From Clostridia bacterium (lineage in GTDB: Bacteria > Bacillota > Clostridia > Christensenellales > Pumilibacteraceae): 39,354 nt of DNA. Numbering within the stretch: the stretch's first letter is position 1; every line of letters begins with the position of its first letter. Shown in pieces: positions 15,726 through 24,354 of this stretch. The notes beneath the pieces are model-generated. The model made no database searches. It was given only the letters and a program-made list of their open reading frames with translations, and was not told the DNA's origin. The stretch spans positions 1-39,354 of the forward strand of contig JAFXKH010000036.1 in assembly GCA_017531795.1 (NCBI GenBank), in the 5' to 3' direction. A program made the translations under genes and the position numbers.

Positions 15726-16427
15726 ATGATTAAAAGAGTAAAGGCTTTAAGCTATATCATAACAGGATTCGTGTCAATCTTGATCGTAAGCGGAGTTCTT
15801 TTTGTGTGGATAGGAAATAGTGGAGAAACAACGGTATCCGCTGATTCGAGAGTATATTATAAGGGTTCTTCTGAAACATGTGTAGCCTTAATGTTTAACG
15901 TGTATTCGGGCTCTGAATATATTCCCGAGATACTAAAAATACTTGACGATACAGATTCAAAGGCGACTTTTTTTGTGGGCGGTTCTTGGGTAGAAAAAAA
16001 CGAATCGTTATTAAAAAGTATTCACCTGATGGGACATGAAATAGGCAATCACGGGTATTTACATCGGGATCATGCAAGTATTAATGAAAAAAGCAATAAA
16101 GAAGAAATATTGATAACTCATAAACTCGTAAAGGGCATTTTGGGCGAAGAAATGAATTTATTTGCTCCGCCGTCAGGCTCATATTCGAGTGTTACGGTAG
16201 ACGTTGCGGACGATTTGGGTTATAAGACGGTTATGTGGTCAAAGGATACCATTGATTGGCGAGATCAAGACGTGAATTTGATTCTAAGCAGAGCAACGAG
16301 CAAACTAAAAGCAGGAGATTTAGTATTAATGCATCCTACGGAAAAAACCGTCCAAGCGTTGCCTTTGATTCTTGATGAAATTCGTAAAGCGCGCCTTACG
16401 GCAGATATTCTTTCAAACGTATTATAA
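15726..16427 (+). CDS. ylxY: YlxY-like polysaccharide deacetylase-family protein
   Basis: This 233-residue protein has an N-terminal membrane anchor (about 7-29) and one NodB-homology domain facing outward. The domain has ATFFVGGSW (80-88), the His pair GNHGYLH (H109, H113) and LFAPPSGSYS (145-154). The usual first motif T-F-D-D-G is replaced by MFNVYSG (56-62), so the catalytic Asp is missing. The same kind of change is recalled for YlxY, a family tied to sporulation, and the position directly after pnp and before an M16 peptidase is that of ylxY in Bacillus. A structural or altered enzymatic role is therefore likely. Its SD sits in a hairpin. Confidence 0.82.
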   Translation: MIKRVKALSYIITGFVSILIVSGVLFVWIGNSGETTVSADSRVYYKGSSETCVALMFNVYSGSEYIPEILKILDDTDSKATFFVGGSWVEKNESLLKSIHLMGHEIGNHGYLHRDHASINEKSNKEEILITHKLVKGILGEEMNLFAPPSGSYSSVTVDVADDLGYKTVMWSKDTIDWRDQDVNLILSRATSKLKAGDLVLMHPTEKTVQALPLILDEIRKARLTADILSNVL

Positions 16428-16442
16428 TTATGGAGAAAACAA

Positions 16443-17708
16443 ATGGTAAAAATTACTGAATATAAAAACGGACTTAAGGTGGTTTCCGATAAGCATGACG
16501 GCGTAAGATCCGTTTCGGTAGGATTTTGGTTTGGCGCGGGTAGCGGTTTTGAATCTGAAGAAAATAACGGTATTTCGCATTTTACTGAGCACGTTACGTT
16601 CAAGGGTACGGAAAAATATTCCGCCTTTGAAATAGCAAAACTTTTTGAGGATTACGGAGCAAGCATAAATGCTTTTACGAGTAAGGAAGCGACGTGTTAT
16701 TACTTCAAATGTATTGACGAGAATTTTGAAAAATGCTTTGCTCTTATGTCGCATATTTTATACGAATCCTCTTTTCGTGATGAAGAACTCGATAAAGAGC
16801 GTAATGTTATTATAGAAGAAATTAATATGGTAGCGGACGAGCCTGAAGATATTTGTTATGATCGTTTGGCGGAAAAAACTTACGTCGGTACTGCGTTGGC
16901 GCGTACGATATTAGGACCGAAAGAAAACGTAAGCAGATTTAATCGCAATGACGTTCTTTCATATACAAAAAAAATGTATACGCCCGATAATACTGTAATA
17001 TCGGTCGTGGGAAACGTAAGCGAGATGGAACTTAATAGCGTAGTAGAAAAGTACGTATTGCCTAATTGCTCTACTGAAAAATGCGATAAAGTATACGCTC
17101 CTCAGGTATTTGGCAACGGTTTTATTAAATATGAAAAGGACTTTGAACAAGTTAATCTTGCAATAGCCTTTGGCTCGTTGCCGTTTGAGCATGAATTGTC
17201 CGCCACTCAGTCTGTCGTATCTTTTTGCCTTGGAACAGGTATGAGTTCACGCCTTTTTCAAGTTCTCAGAGAACAAAAGGGGCTTGTGTACAACGTGTAT
17301 ACTTCTTGTTCTTCGTACTACAATAACGGAATTTTCGGTATTTATCTGAATACGAGCGGGAAAAATCTTTTCTCTGCGGTCGAATCTGTGCGAGACGAAA
17401 TCAATAAAGTGTTGATGAACGGCATAACGGCAGAAGAAATTGAAAGAGCAAAAATGCAGATAAAGAGTAATACGCTGTTTGCATTGGAAAATACTTTATC
17501 CACAATGAGTAGTTATGGTAAATATGCATTATACACGGGCAAAGCGTATGACGTGGATAAAAAATTGGCCGAACTTCAAGGCGTAACGACAGAAAAAGCC
17601 CTTGCTTTTTGTAATAACTATTTCGATTGTAATAATTTGTCGATTTCATACGTTGGCAAAGCGTCACATATAAAAGAAATGGATTTAGTAAGAGATTTTT
17701 TCAAATAA
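16443..17708 (+). CDS. M16 family zinc peptidase (MlpA/YmxG-like)
   Basis: This 421-residue pitrilysin-type peptidase has the inverted zinc motif HFTEH (H46, E49, H50) followed by VTFKGTEKYS, and the third ligand region NVIIEEINM (E125/E126). The C-terminal half holds the paired non-catalytic domain with LREQKGLVYNVY. Length equals that of bacterial MPP-beta-like M16B enzymes. The SD is GGAG, 8 bases upstream. Its position between ylxY and ftsK matches the Bacillus mlpA (ymxG) gene. The physiological substrate is unknown. A strong terminator ends this unit. Confidence 0.92.
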   Translation: MVKITEYKNGLKVVSDKHDGVRSVSVGFWFGAGSGFESEENNGISHFTEHVTFKGTEKYSAFEIAKLFEDYGASINAFTSKEATCYYFKCIDENFEKCFALMSHILYESSFRDEELDKERNVIIEEINMVADEPEDICYDRLAEKTYVGTALARTILGPKENVSRFNRNDVLSYTKKMYTPDNTVISVVGNVSEMELNSVVEKYVLPNCSTEKCDKVYAPQVFGNGFIKYEKDFEQVNLAIAFGSLPFEHELSATQSVVSFCLGTGMSSRLFQVLREQKGLVYNVYTSCSSYYNNGIFGIYLNTSGKNLFSAVESVRDEINKVLMNGITAEEIERAKMQIKSNTLFALENTLSTMSSYGKYALYTGKAYDVDKKLAELQGVTTEKALAFCNNYFDCNNLSISYVGKASHIKEMDLVRDFFK

Positions 17709-17731
17709 TCACTATATATTGTGTTTTATTT

Positions 17732-17775
17732 ATTACCAACCCCCAAAAGGTTGGTAATTTTTATTTTATTTTTTA
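17732..17775 (+). terminator. Strong terminator after the M16 gene
   Basis: ATTACCAACC (17732-17741) pairs perfectly with GGTTGGTAAT (17749-17758) around a 7-nt loop, followed by a long T-rich tract. Confidence 0.9.
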
Positions 17776-17796
17776 TAAAAATATTTATTAAATCTA

Positions 17797-17825
17797 TTGT
17801 AAAATGTTATTCAATATGGTATAAT
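17797..17825 (+). promoter_or_regulatory. Promoter of the ftsK-rimO-pgsA-cinA-recA unit
   Basis: TTGTAA (17797-17802) and TATAAT (17820-17825) are separated by 17 bases, with an extended -10 TG at 17817-17818. No other clear promoter appears before recA, so recA probably depends at least partly on this one. Confidence 0.7.
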
Positions 17826-17860
17826 GTATACGTATAAAATTATGCTATCGGGAGAATGTT

Positions 17861-20800
17861 TTGTCTGTCAATAAATATACGCGCAAAAAGAACGATAATT
17901 CGGGAGATCATGATATCTTCGCTATCATTCTTATAATAATATCTGCTTTTTTATTGCTTTGTTGCACCATGCCTGTAATATTTGGCATTGTTAGCGAAAT
18001 ACTCAGAAACGTTATTCTGGGACTTTTTGGCATATCTTCTTACGTAATATTATCATCTATTTTTGCAATTGGCATATCATTGTTACTTCATAGACGTTTG
18101 TCCGTACCCGCTTCATACGTTGCTCTTATTGGCGGAATGGGAATCAGTCTTATTTTTATCTTACATTTGATTACGACGATGAGCGTACTTGATCAACCCT
18201 TTGGAGAATACGTTGCCAGCGTATACGATATGAAAGTTTCCGCAGGTGGAGTAATATTTGGTGTAATTGTGTACGGTATTAAATCGCTTGTAAATATGGT
18301 GGAGATTGCTTACATTATTTTTTCTTTGGTATTTATCGCTTGCGCAAGCGCGTTTGGATATTTGCTTTATAAGCGTTTTTCAAAAGGAGAAAAGCGTCCT
18401 TTTATAATAACGCAGAAAAAAGAAATTCCCTACGAGAATAAGGAAGAAAAACCCACTCGTCCTTTATTTACGGATGATCTGCCTCCGCAAAAAGTATATA
18501 AACATGCGCCTACACGCTTATTTGTGGAAAATATTATTCCAAATACTAAAGAGGCTGTTGATGACGAAGAAGAGTATAAAATGGACAAATCTTCGGCTCT
18601 CAGAACGCTATACGAAAGTTATAATAGAGACAAAAACAGAACGGAACTTGACCGTAAATTCACTGCGAAGCAAGCGTCTGCCGAGCTTTACGCATCAGAG
18701 ACGGTTTCTTCAAGTATACTTCCTCAGTCTACACAGGCAGAGAACGACTCTTTAACGAAAAAACCCAACAAAATTCTTCACGACGATATGCCGTCTATCA
18801 TTATTCCCAAGCAAAAAGAAACGGAATATTACGTACATCCGAACGTTATTATCAATAATGACGAGGCGGTAAAAGGCGGTATTATCAGCGCATCGTCAAC
18901 AAATTTTGACGAAATGGAACAACCGAAAAAGACTGTAAGTTTTTATGGTGGAACGGGTAACGTTGATAATAAATCTTTTCCTTCGGAAACCGGCTTTGGA
19001 AGTTTTTCTTCAATTAGCGAGCGTAAACAACCTGCGGAAGAAATAAATAACGCGCCTATTTTTAACTTAAAATTTTTTGAAGAACATTTCAAAGAAGAAG
19101 ATGAGAATAAAAATGACGTAGACTTAAAAGCGTTTTATGATAACGTTGAAAAATCATCTGCAACTACGGAAAATCTCAGCAAAACTGATAATATGCACGT
19201 AGGCATGTTTTCGACGTTTTCTTCTGCAAGTTTATCAAATACAGTAGACGAAAAAGAGCAAAAACCCGTTAAGCAGGAAGAAATTGCGCCTGTATTGTCT
19301 AATGAATTGTTAAATAAACTATTCAATGAGTTTGAGCCTCAAAATGACTCCAAGCTTCAAAACGAGTCCAAACCTCAAAGTGATTCCAAGCCTCAAAATG
19401 AGTCCAAGCAGTTTTATGAAGACGAGATTTTCTCAAACAACAAGGCAAGATCGTATGTGGATGATAAAGCAGACGCCCTGCAGAAAGTTTTAAATAGTTT
19501 GAGCGACGATATTGACGACGATATTGACGACGATATTAACGAAGATATTGACGACGAAAAGTTTTTTGAAAATACTTTGCAAGAATCCGTTGGCTTAGTC
19601 GAAACCACGCCTAATTCCGAAGAAGATTTTGTCGAAAATGTTGAATTAGAAGAAAATAATTCGGGCGTGTTAAATAACGAATCGATCGTTATAAATGAAG
19701 AGCCAATTGATTTATCCGAACGTCAAACAGATTTCAGCGACTACAATACGGGCTATTTTGAAGTTGAAAAACCCGTAAAACAGAAAGAAAAGAGGGAAAA
19801 GAAGTCTAAGGTATTACCCGGTCAAGTCGGCATTGACCAGGTTGTAGCAAGCGACGTTGATATTGCTATACCTTTGGCGCAAAAACCGTATAAATATACT
19901 CCGCCACCCATTGAACTACTGTCAGAAGTGAAGAATATGGCGGAAGTGGATATTGATGATATTGAATTTAAGTCAAGAGAAATTGAAAGAACTTTAAACG
20001 ACTTGAAATTTCCGGCAAGCGTTGTGAACGTAGTGTCAGGCCCTACTGTAACTCGTTTTGAATTACAACCTCAACCAGGTATATCTCTTAAGAAAATACT
20101 CAATTTTGACAAGGACCTTGAATATACGCTCGCTTGTGGCTCTGTAAGAATAGAAGCGCCTATCGCAGGTAAGAGGGCAATCGGTATAGAAGTTGCTAAT
20201 ACTTCGCCGTCTATCGTCACTTTACGAGAAGTAGTAGATTCAAAAGCGTTTGTAAATAATAAGGCGGGCGTACCTCTTGCTATCGGTAAGGATATAGGGG
20301 GAGACGTAATTGTGAAAGCGCTTGAAGGCATGCCTCACTTGCTTGTTGCAGGCGCAACCGGTATGGGAAAATCAGTATGTCTGAACGCAATAATAATGAG
20401 TTTGATATACAAACTTTCTCCCGAAGATATTCGATTGATTTTGGTAGATCCCAAACAAGTAGAGTTTATGCCATATAGGGATCTTCCGCATATGCTTCTT
20501 CGCGCGCCTATCGTTGACGTTGATTATACTATAAACGCCTTTGATTGGCTGATTGAAGAAATGGAAAGACGTTTTGAAATATTCAATAAGGTTTCTGCAA
20601 GCGGATATAACGTTCGCCAACTGAAAGACTATAACGAAACGGATCTTGTTAAATCGGGTAAGGCAATGAAAATGCCACGTATCGTTATGATTGTGGACGA
20701 GCTTGCCGATTTGATGACCATACGCAAAAAGGATATTGAAACACGTATCAGAAGATTGGCGGCAAAATCACGCGCGGCAGGTATAAATCTTATTCTTGCT

Positions 20801-21367
20801 ACTCAAAGACCGTCAGTTGACGTAATTACGGGAACAATAAAAGCAAATATTCCGTCCAGAATTGCTTTCAAAGTAACTTCATATACGGACTCGCAGACTA
20901 TTCTTGATCATAAGGGAGCAGAAGCCCTTCTCGGTCGTGGCGACTTGCTGTACGTTGGTGATGCTGAACCGCACAGAATACAAGGCGCGTTCGTATCAAA
21001 TGAAGAAATTTCTGCCGTTATGGATTTCGTAAAAAAGAATAACGAAACGTGTTTTGACGAGGAAATTGAAAAGAAAGTTCTCTATAAGAAAGAGGCTGAT
21101 CCCGAACTTGTGGCAACGGCGGATGATAGAGATGATGCAGACGAAAAACTTTTCCCCGAGATTATGCGATTATTAATCGAAAAAGGATCCGCATCTACTT
21201 CGTTTATTCAATGTCGTTTCCGTTGCGGATACGGTAGAGCAACGAGAATTGTGGAAAATCTGGAAATGCGTGGTTGGATTGGTCCTTCACAGGGGGCAAG
21301 ACCGCGCGAAGTATATATGACTAGACAACAGTTTGAAGAAATATTCTCTCAGGATTTTGATGAATAA
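17861..21367 (+). CDS. ftsK: DNA translocase FtsK/SpoIIIE
   Basis: This DNA pump clears chromosomes from the closing septum. The N-terminus has four or five membrane spans (about 17-170). A very long low-complexity linker (about 180-690) follows, then the motor: alpha/beta domains with Walker A GATGMGKS (about 831-838) and Walker B VMIVDELADL (about 945), and a C-terminal winged-helix gamma domain (about 1095-1155, with CRFRCGYGRATRIVE). At 1168 residues it is far longer than Bacillus SpoIIIE (about 790) because of the linker, which carries two short tandem repeats. The start is TTG with GGAG 6 bases upstream; the nearby ATG at 17856 is out of frame. The stop overlaps rimO by 8 bases. Confidence 0.95.
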   Translation: MSVNKYTRKKNDNSGDHDIFAIILIIISAFLLLCCTMPVIFGIVSEILRNVILGLFGISSYVILSSIFAIGISLLLHRRLSVPASYVALIGGMGISLIFILHLITTMSVLDQPFGEYVASVYDMKVSAGGVIFGVIVYGIKSLVNMVEIAYIIFSLVFIACASAFGYLLYKRFSKGEKRPFIITQKKEIPYENKEEKPTRPLFTDDLPPQKVYKHAPTRLFVENIIPNTKEAVDDEEEYKMDKSSALRTLYESYNRDKNRTELDRKFTAKQASAELYASETVSSSILPQSTQAENDSLTKKPNKILHDDMPSIIIPKQKETEYYVHPNVIINNDEAVKGGIISASSTNFDEMEQPKKTVSFYGGTGNVDNKSFPSETGFGSFSSISERKQPAEEINNAPIFNLKFFEEHFKEEDENKNDVDLKAFYDNVEKSSATTENLSKTDNMHVGMFSTFSSASLSNTVDEKEQKPVKQEEIAPVLSNELLNKLFNEFEPQNDSKLQNESKPQSDSKPQNESKQFYEDEIFSNNKARSYVDDKADALQKVLNSLSDDIDDDIDDDINEDIDDEKFFENTLQESVGLVETTPNSEEDFVENVELEENNSGVLNNESIVINEEPIDLSERQTDFSDYNTGYFEVEKPVKQKEKREKKSKVLPGQVGIDQVVASDVDIAIPLAQKPYKYTPPPIELLSEVKNMAEVDIDDIEFKSREIERTLNDLKFPASVVNVVSGPTVTRFELQPQPGISLKKILNFDKDLEYTLACGSVRIEAPIAGKRAIGIEVANTSPSIVTLREVVDSKAFVNNKAGVPLAIGKDIGGDVIVKALEGMPHLLVAGATGMGKSVCLNAIIMSLIYKLSPEDIRLILVDPKQVEFMPYRDLPHMLLRAPIVDVDYTINAFDWLIEEMERRFEIFNKVSASGYNVRQLKDYNETDLVKSGKAMKMPRIVMIVDELADLMTIRKKDIETRIRRLAAKSRAAGINLILATQRPSVDVITGTIKANIPSRIAFKVTSYTDSQTILDHKGAEALLGRGDLLYVGDAEPHRIQGAFVSNEEISAVMDFVKKNNETCFDEEIEKKVLYKKEADPELVATADDRDDADEKLFPEIMRLLIEKGSASTSFIQCRFRCGYGRATRIVENLEMRGWIGPSQGARPREVYMTRQQFEEIFSQDFDE
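19337..19408 (+). repeat. 18-bp tandem repeat, four copies, in the ftsK linker
   Basis: Four 18-base units start at 19337, 19355, 19373 and 19391 and encode PQNDSK, LQNESK, PQSDSK and PQNESK. All are in frame (residues 493-516). Confidence 0.9.
19505..19552 (+). repeat. 12-bp tandem repeat, four copies, in the ftsK linker
   Basis: The unit GACGATATTGAC occurs four times with two substitutions and encodes repeats of DDID (residues 549-564). This is an acidic patch that probably arose by replication slippage. Confidence 0.9.
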
Positions 21368-22673
21368 AAAAGTTACTATAATTTCTCTCGGATGCGATAA
21401 AAACAGAGTTGATACCGAGAATATAATGTATAATTTAGGCAGGGGCGGATATACGTATACCGACGATTTGGCTACCGCTGACGTTGCTATAATTAATACG
21501 TGCGCCTTTATTAAAACGGCGGAAAAAGAGGGAATAGACGTTATTTTTGACGTTGCAAAGTATAAAGAAACAGGCTCGTTGAAAAAGCTTGTCGTAACAG
21601 GTTGTTTGCCTATGAGATACAAAGAGCAACTTCCGGAATTATTACCAGAAGTTGATGTATTTGTAGGCTTGGGCGATTATTCTTCTATTTGCGAAATTAT
21701 TGACGGGCAGGATAAGCTTTTTGTAGACGGCTCGGATAATAGATTACAAAAACGCGTCTTGTCTACTCCGCCTCATTACGCATATTTGAAAATTGCGGAA
21801 GGTTGCGATAATAAATGTACTTATTGTACGATTCCTTCGATAAGAGGAAGATACAGGTCGGCTACAATAGAAAGCCTTATTGAAGAAGCGCGTTTTTTGG
21901 ATGATAGCGGTGTCAAGGAATTGATTTTAGTGGCGCAGGACGTAACTAATTACGGCTACGATTTGTATGGCGAACGTAAACTCGTTGATTTAATAAAACA
22001 ATTACTCGCGACTTGCAGTTTTGAGAAAATACGCTTACTGTATTGTTATCCCGAACTGATTACGGACGAATTGATAGAATTGGTGGCAAACGAACCCCGG
22101 ATAGCCAAGTATATGGACGTCCCGTTGCAACACGTTTCGAACGAAGTATTGCGCCGAATGGGGAGAAAAAGCAACAAGGCAAGTATTGAGCGAATTTTTC
22201 AGAAATTAAAAGAGCGAAATATTGCCATACGAACCACTTTTATCGTAGGTTTTCCCGGAGAAACGGACGCGCAGTTTGAAGAACTGAAAGAGTTTGTAGA
22301 GCGTTATAAGCCTGATAGATTAGGAATTTTTGCGTATAGCAAGGAAGATGGTACTCCTGCATCGCGTATGAAAGAGCAGGTACTGAAAAACACAAAGGCA
22401 AAAAGAACAAACGAATTAGGTTTAATAGCAAAAAAACTTAATATGGAACGAAATGAGGCGCTTATAGGTAAAGTTCTGGAAGTCAGATACGAAGACATTG
22501 ATTACGATAAGAACCTTTTCGTAGGCAGAACGGATAGCGACGCGCCTGATATAGACTGTCTTGTGTACTTTACGGCTTCTTTTGTTCAAATAGGTGAAAT
22601 GTATAAAGTTAAAATAACAGGCTATAAGGATTATGACCTTATAGGGGAGGTAGTAAATGAATTTACCGAATAA
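21360..22673 (+). CDS. rimO: Ribosomal protein S12 methylthiotransferase RimO
   Basis: RimO adds a methylthio group to an aspartate of ribosomal protein S12. This 437-residue radical SAM protein has the N-terminal UPF0004 domain starting IISLGCDKNRVDTE, the form that separates RimO from the tRNA enzyme MiaB. Further cluster cysteines occur in INTCAF and VTGCLPM, the radical SAM motif is CDNKCTYC, and a TRAM domain lies at the C-terminus. The ATG at 21360 overlaps the ftsK stop by 8 bases and is preferred over an ATG 27 bases upstream inside ftsK. It overlaps pgsA by 17 bases. Confidence 0.94.
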   Translation: MNKKVTIISLGCDKNRVDTENIMYNLGRGGYTYTDDLATADVAIINTCAFIKTAEKEGIDVIFDVAKYKETGSLKKLVVTGCLPMRYKEQLPELLPEVDVFVGLGDYSSICEIIDGQDKLFVDGSDNRLQKRVLSTPPHYAYLKIAEGCDNKCTYCTIPSIRGRYRSATIESLIEEARFLDDSGVKELILVAQDVTNYGYDLYGERKLVDLIKQLLATCSFEKIRLLYCYPELITDELIELVANEPRIAKYMDVPLQHVSNEVLRRMGRKSNKASIERIFQKLKERNIAIRTTFIVGFPGETDAQFEELKEFVERYKPDRLGIFAYSKEDGTPASRMKEQVLKNTKAKRTNELGLIAKKLNMERNEALIGKVLEVRYEDIDYDKNLFVGRTDSDAPDIDCLVYFTASFVQIGEMYKVKITGYKDYDLIGEVVNEFTE

Positions 22674-23274
22674 ACTTACTATGTTGAGATTATTGCTGAT
22701 CCCATTTTTTGTTGCGCTTGTATTTTTAGAAGTGGGCGAGTTCGCAAAGTATAACGATTTTATTGCGTTTGGCGTGTTTGCGATTGCATCTTTTACTGAT
22801 TTCCTTGACGGCTATATTGCAAGAAAATACAATATGGTTACGGACTTCGGTAAACTCTTTGACTCTGCCGCGGATAAATTACTTTGCGGTAGCGCGTTGA
22901 TGCTTTTGATTTACGTTTATGCAATTGTCGCTATAACTTTGGAATTGTCGATTGCGTTTACTATTTGTATCACCGTTTGTTCAATAATCATTATTTGTCG
23001 CGAATTATTTATGACTGCTTTTCGTTCGATCGCGGCGAGCAAAAATATAATAATTGCCGCAGATATGCCCGGAAAGATTAAGACTGTTGCGCAAATGATA
23101 GGAATTTGCGCGTTAGTTCTGGTTCCCGACTTGGCTTATATAAACACTATCGTAGCTTCCGTAATTTTCTATATAGGTTTTACCGCGCTTGCATTTGGTA
23201 CGTTAATGGCGATTCTTTCTTGCGTAATGTATCTTTGCAAGTATCCTACGGTTTTTTCTGAAAGTATGAAATAG
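22657..23274 (+). CDS. pgsA: CDP-diacylglycerol-glycerol-3-phosphate 3-phosphatidyltransferase
   Basis: PgsA makes phosphatidylglycerophosphate, the precursor of phosphatidylglycerol. The 205-residue membrane protein has the complete CDP-alcohol phosphotransferase motif D-G-x2-A-R-x8-G-x3-D-x3-D (D51, G52, A55, R56, G65, D69, D73) after the first spans, and several hydrophobic segments downstream. It starts inside the end of rimO, with GGGGAGG just upstream as SD, and is followed 9 bases later by cinA. The rimO-pgsA-cinA-recA order is usual for Firmicutes, which supports this assignment over other CDP-alcohol transferases. Confidence 0.92.
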   Translation: MNLPNKLTMLRLLLIPFFVALVFLEVGEFAKYNDFIAFGVFAIASFTDFLDGYIARKYNMVTDFGKLFDSAADKLLCGSALMLLIYVYAIVAITLELSIAFTICITVCSIIIICRELFMTAFRSIAASKNIIIAADMPGKIKTVAQMIGICALVLVPDLAYINTIVASVIFYIGFTALAFGTLMAILSCVMYLCKYPTVFSESMK

Positions 23275-23283
23275 GAGATAATT

Positions 23284-24342
23284 ATGACGGTTAATCTTAT
23301 CTTAATAGGTCGAAATGCGCTTTTTAGCCACTATAATTTCGAGCGTTTATCCACGTTGTTGGCGGATAAAGATTGCCGTATTGATAATATCTGCTTTTTT
23401 GATGATGACAAGGAAATAATACTTCCCGAAGGCGATGGGCTATTTATTCTTTGTGGAGATTGTTCTGATTTTTTATCAAAACAAGATGCCATAGAAGAAG
23501 ATGACGGAGTTTTTTCCGTTCAAAATAAAAAATTATTGCCGATAATGGCGTTGGACGATTTAACGATAAAAAACGTAATTCTTCCTGTTGCAACACGGGA
23601 TGTTCGGCCAACGCGTAATACCATAATTTTTCGTATTTACGGCAAAGAGTATGACGAAACTTTCGAAACCGTTTCAAAAATTATAAAAAATCGCAATAAA
23701 ATAGATTTTTCTCTTCGGCAAAACGGCAAAGAAAGTGAGTTGCGAATCAGATACGTTAAAAATATACAATCGCTTGTGATAAACGACGTGATAAATAAAA
23801 TCAGGGAAGCATTTTTGGATCACATATATGCGATGAAGGATGCCTCGCTGGCGAAAAGCGTAGCCCACGCATTAATGGTTTCAGGGAAAAAAATTGCTCT
23901 TGCCGAATCTTTTACGGGCGGTGGAATAGCCTCATCATTAATATCTTTCCCTGGAATGAGCAAAACGCTTTTGGAAAGTATCGTCTGTTATTCTAACGAT
24001 TCAAAAATGTCGAGATTAAACGTACCCAAAAGTGTTCTTGATCGAAATGGTCCGATTTCCGCTGATACTGCTTTTGAGATGGCGAGTGGACTTTTAATGG
24101 AAACGAAATGCGATATTGCCGTTTCAACTACCGGTAACGCAGGTCCGACGGCAGAAAACGGAGGCCCCGTTGGTTTGTTTTTTGTCGCGATTGGCGATAG
24201 AGAAGCCGTTCACGTATTCAGACAACATTATGAAGTAAAAAATGCCGATAAAAAATCGGTTGATGATATTCGCAAAGAAATAACAGAGGCAGGCATTTCT
24301 TACGCTCTGTTTGAACTTGGCAGGTATCTTAAAAATATATAA
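23284..24342 (+). CDS. cinA: CinA-like protein with degenerate N-terminal domain
   Basis: CinA proteins usually join a MoCF/ADP-ribose pyrophosphatase-like domain to a nicotinamide-nucleotide amidase (PncC) domain. At 352 residues this one is shorter than the usual about 410. The C-terminal amidase part (about 190-345) is well kept: ALAESFTGGGIASS with the catalytic Ser context (Cys of the usual ESCTGG is Phe), and TTGNAGPTAENGGPVG. The middle KH-like region is recognisable. The N-terminal domain starts normally (NLILIGRNAL) but lacks the TGGLGPT-x-DD signature and has FILCGDCSDF instead, so its pyrophosphatase function is probably lost. SD AGGAG is 5-9 bases upstream. Confidence 0.85.
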   Translation: MTVNLILIGRNALFSHYNFERLSTLLADKDCRIDNICFFDDDKEIILPEGDGLFILCGDCSDFLSKQDAIEEDDGVFSVQNKKLLPIMALDDLTIKNVILPVATRDVRPTRNTIIFRIYGKEYDETFETVSKIIKNRNKIDFSLRQNGKESELRIRYVKNIQSLVINDVINKIREAFLDHIYAMKDASLAKSVAHALMVSGKKIALAESFTGGGIASSLISFPGMSKTLLESIVCYSNDSKMSRLNVPKSVLDRNGPISADTAFEMASGLLMETKCDIAVSTTGNAGPTAENGGPVGLFFVAIGDREAVHVFRQHYEVKNADKKSVDDIRKEITEAGISYALFELGRYLKNI

Positions 24343-24354
24343 GGAGATTTATTT

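Noticed and set aside
19337..19552. Short regular repeats as a possible CRISPR array
   Set aside because: The units are 18 and 12 bp, tandem without spacers, and in frame within the ftsK linker.
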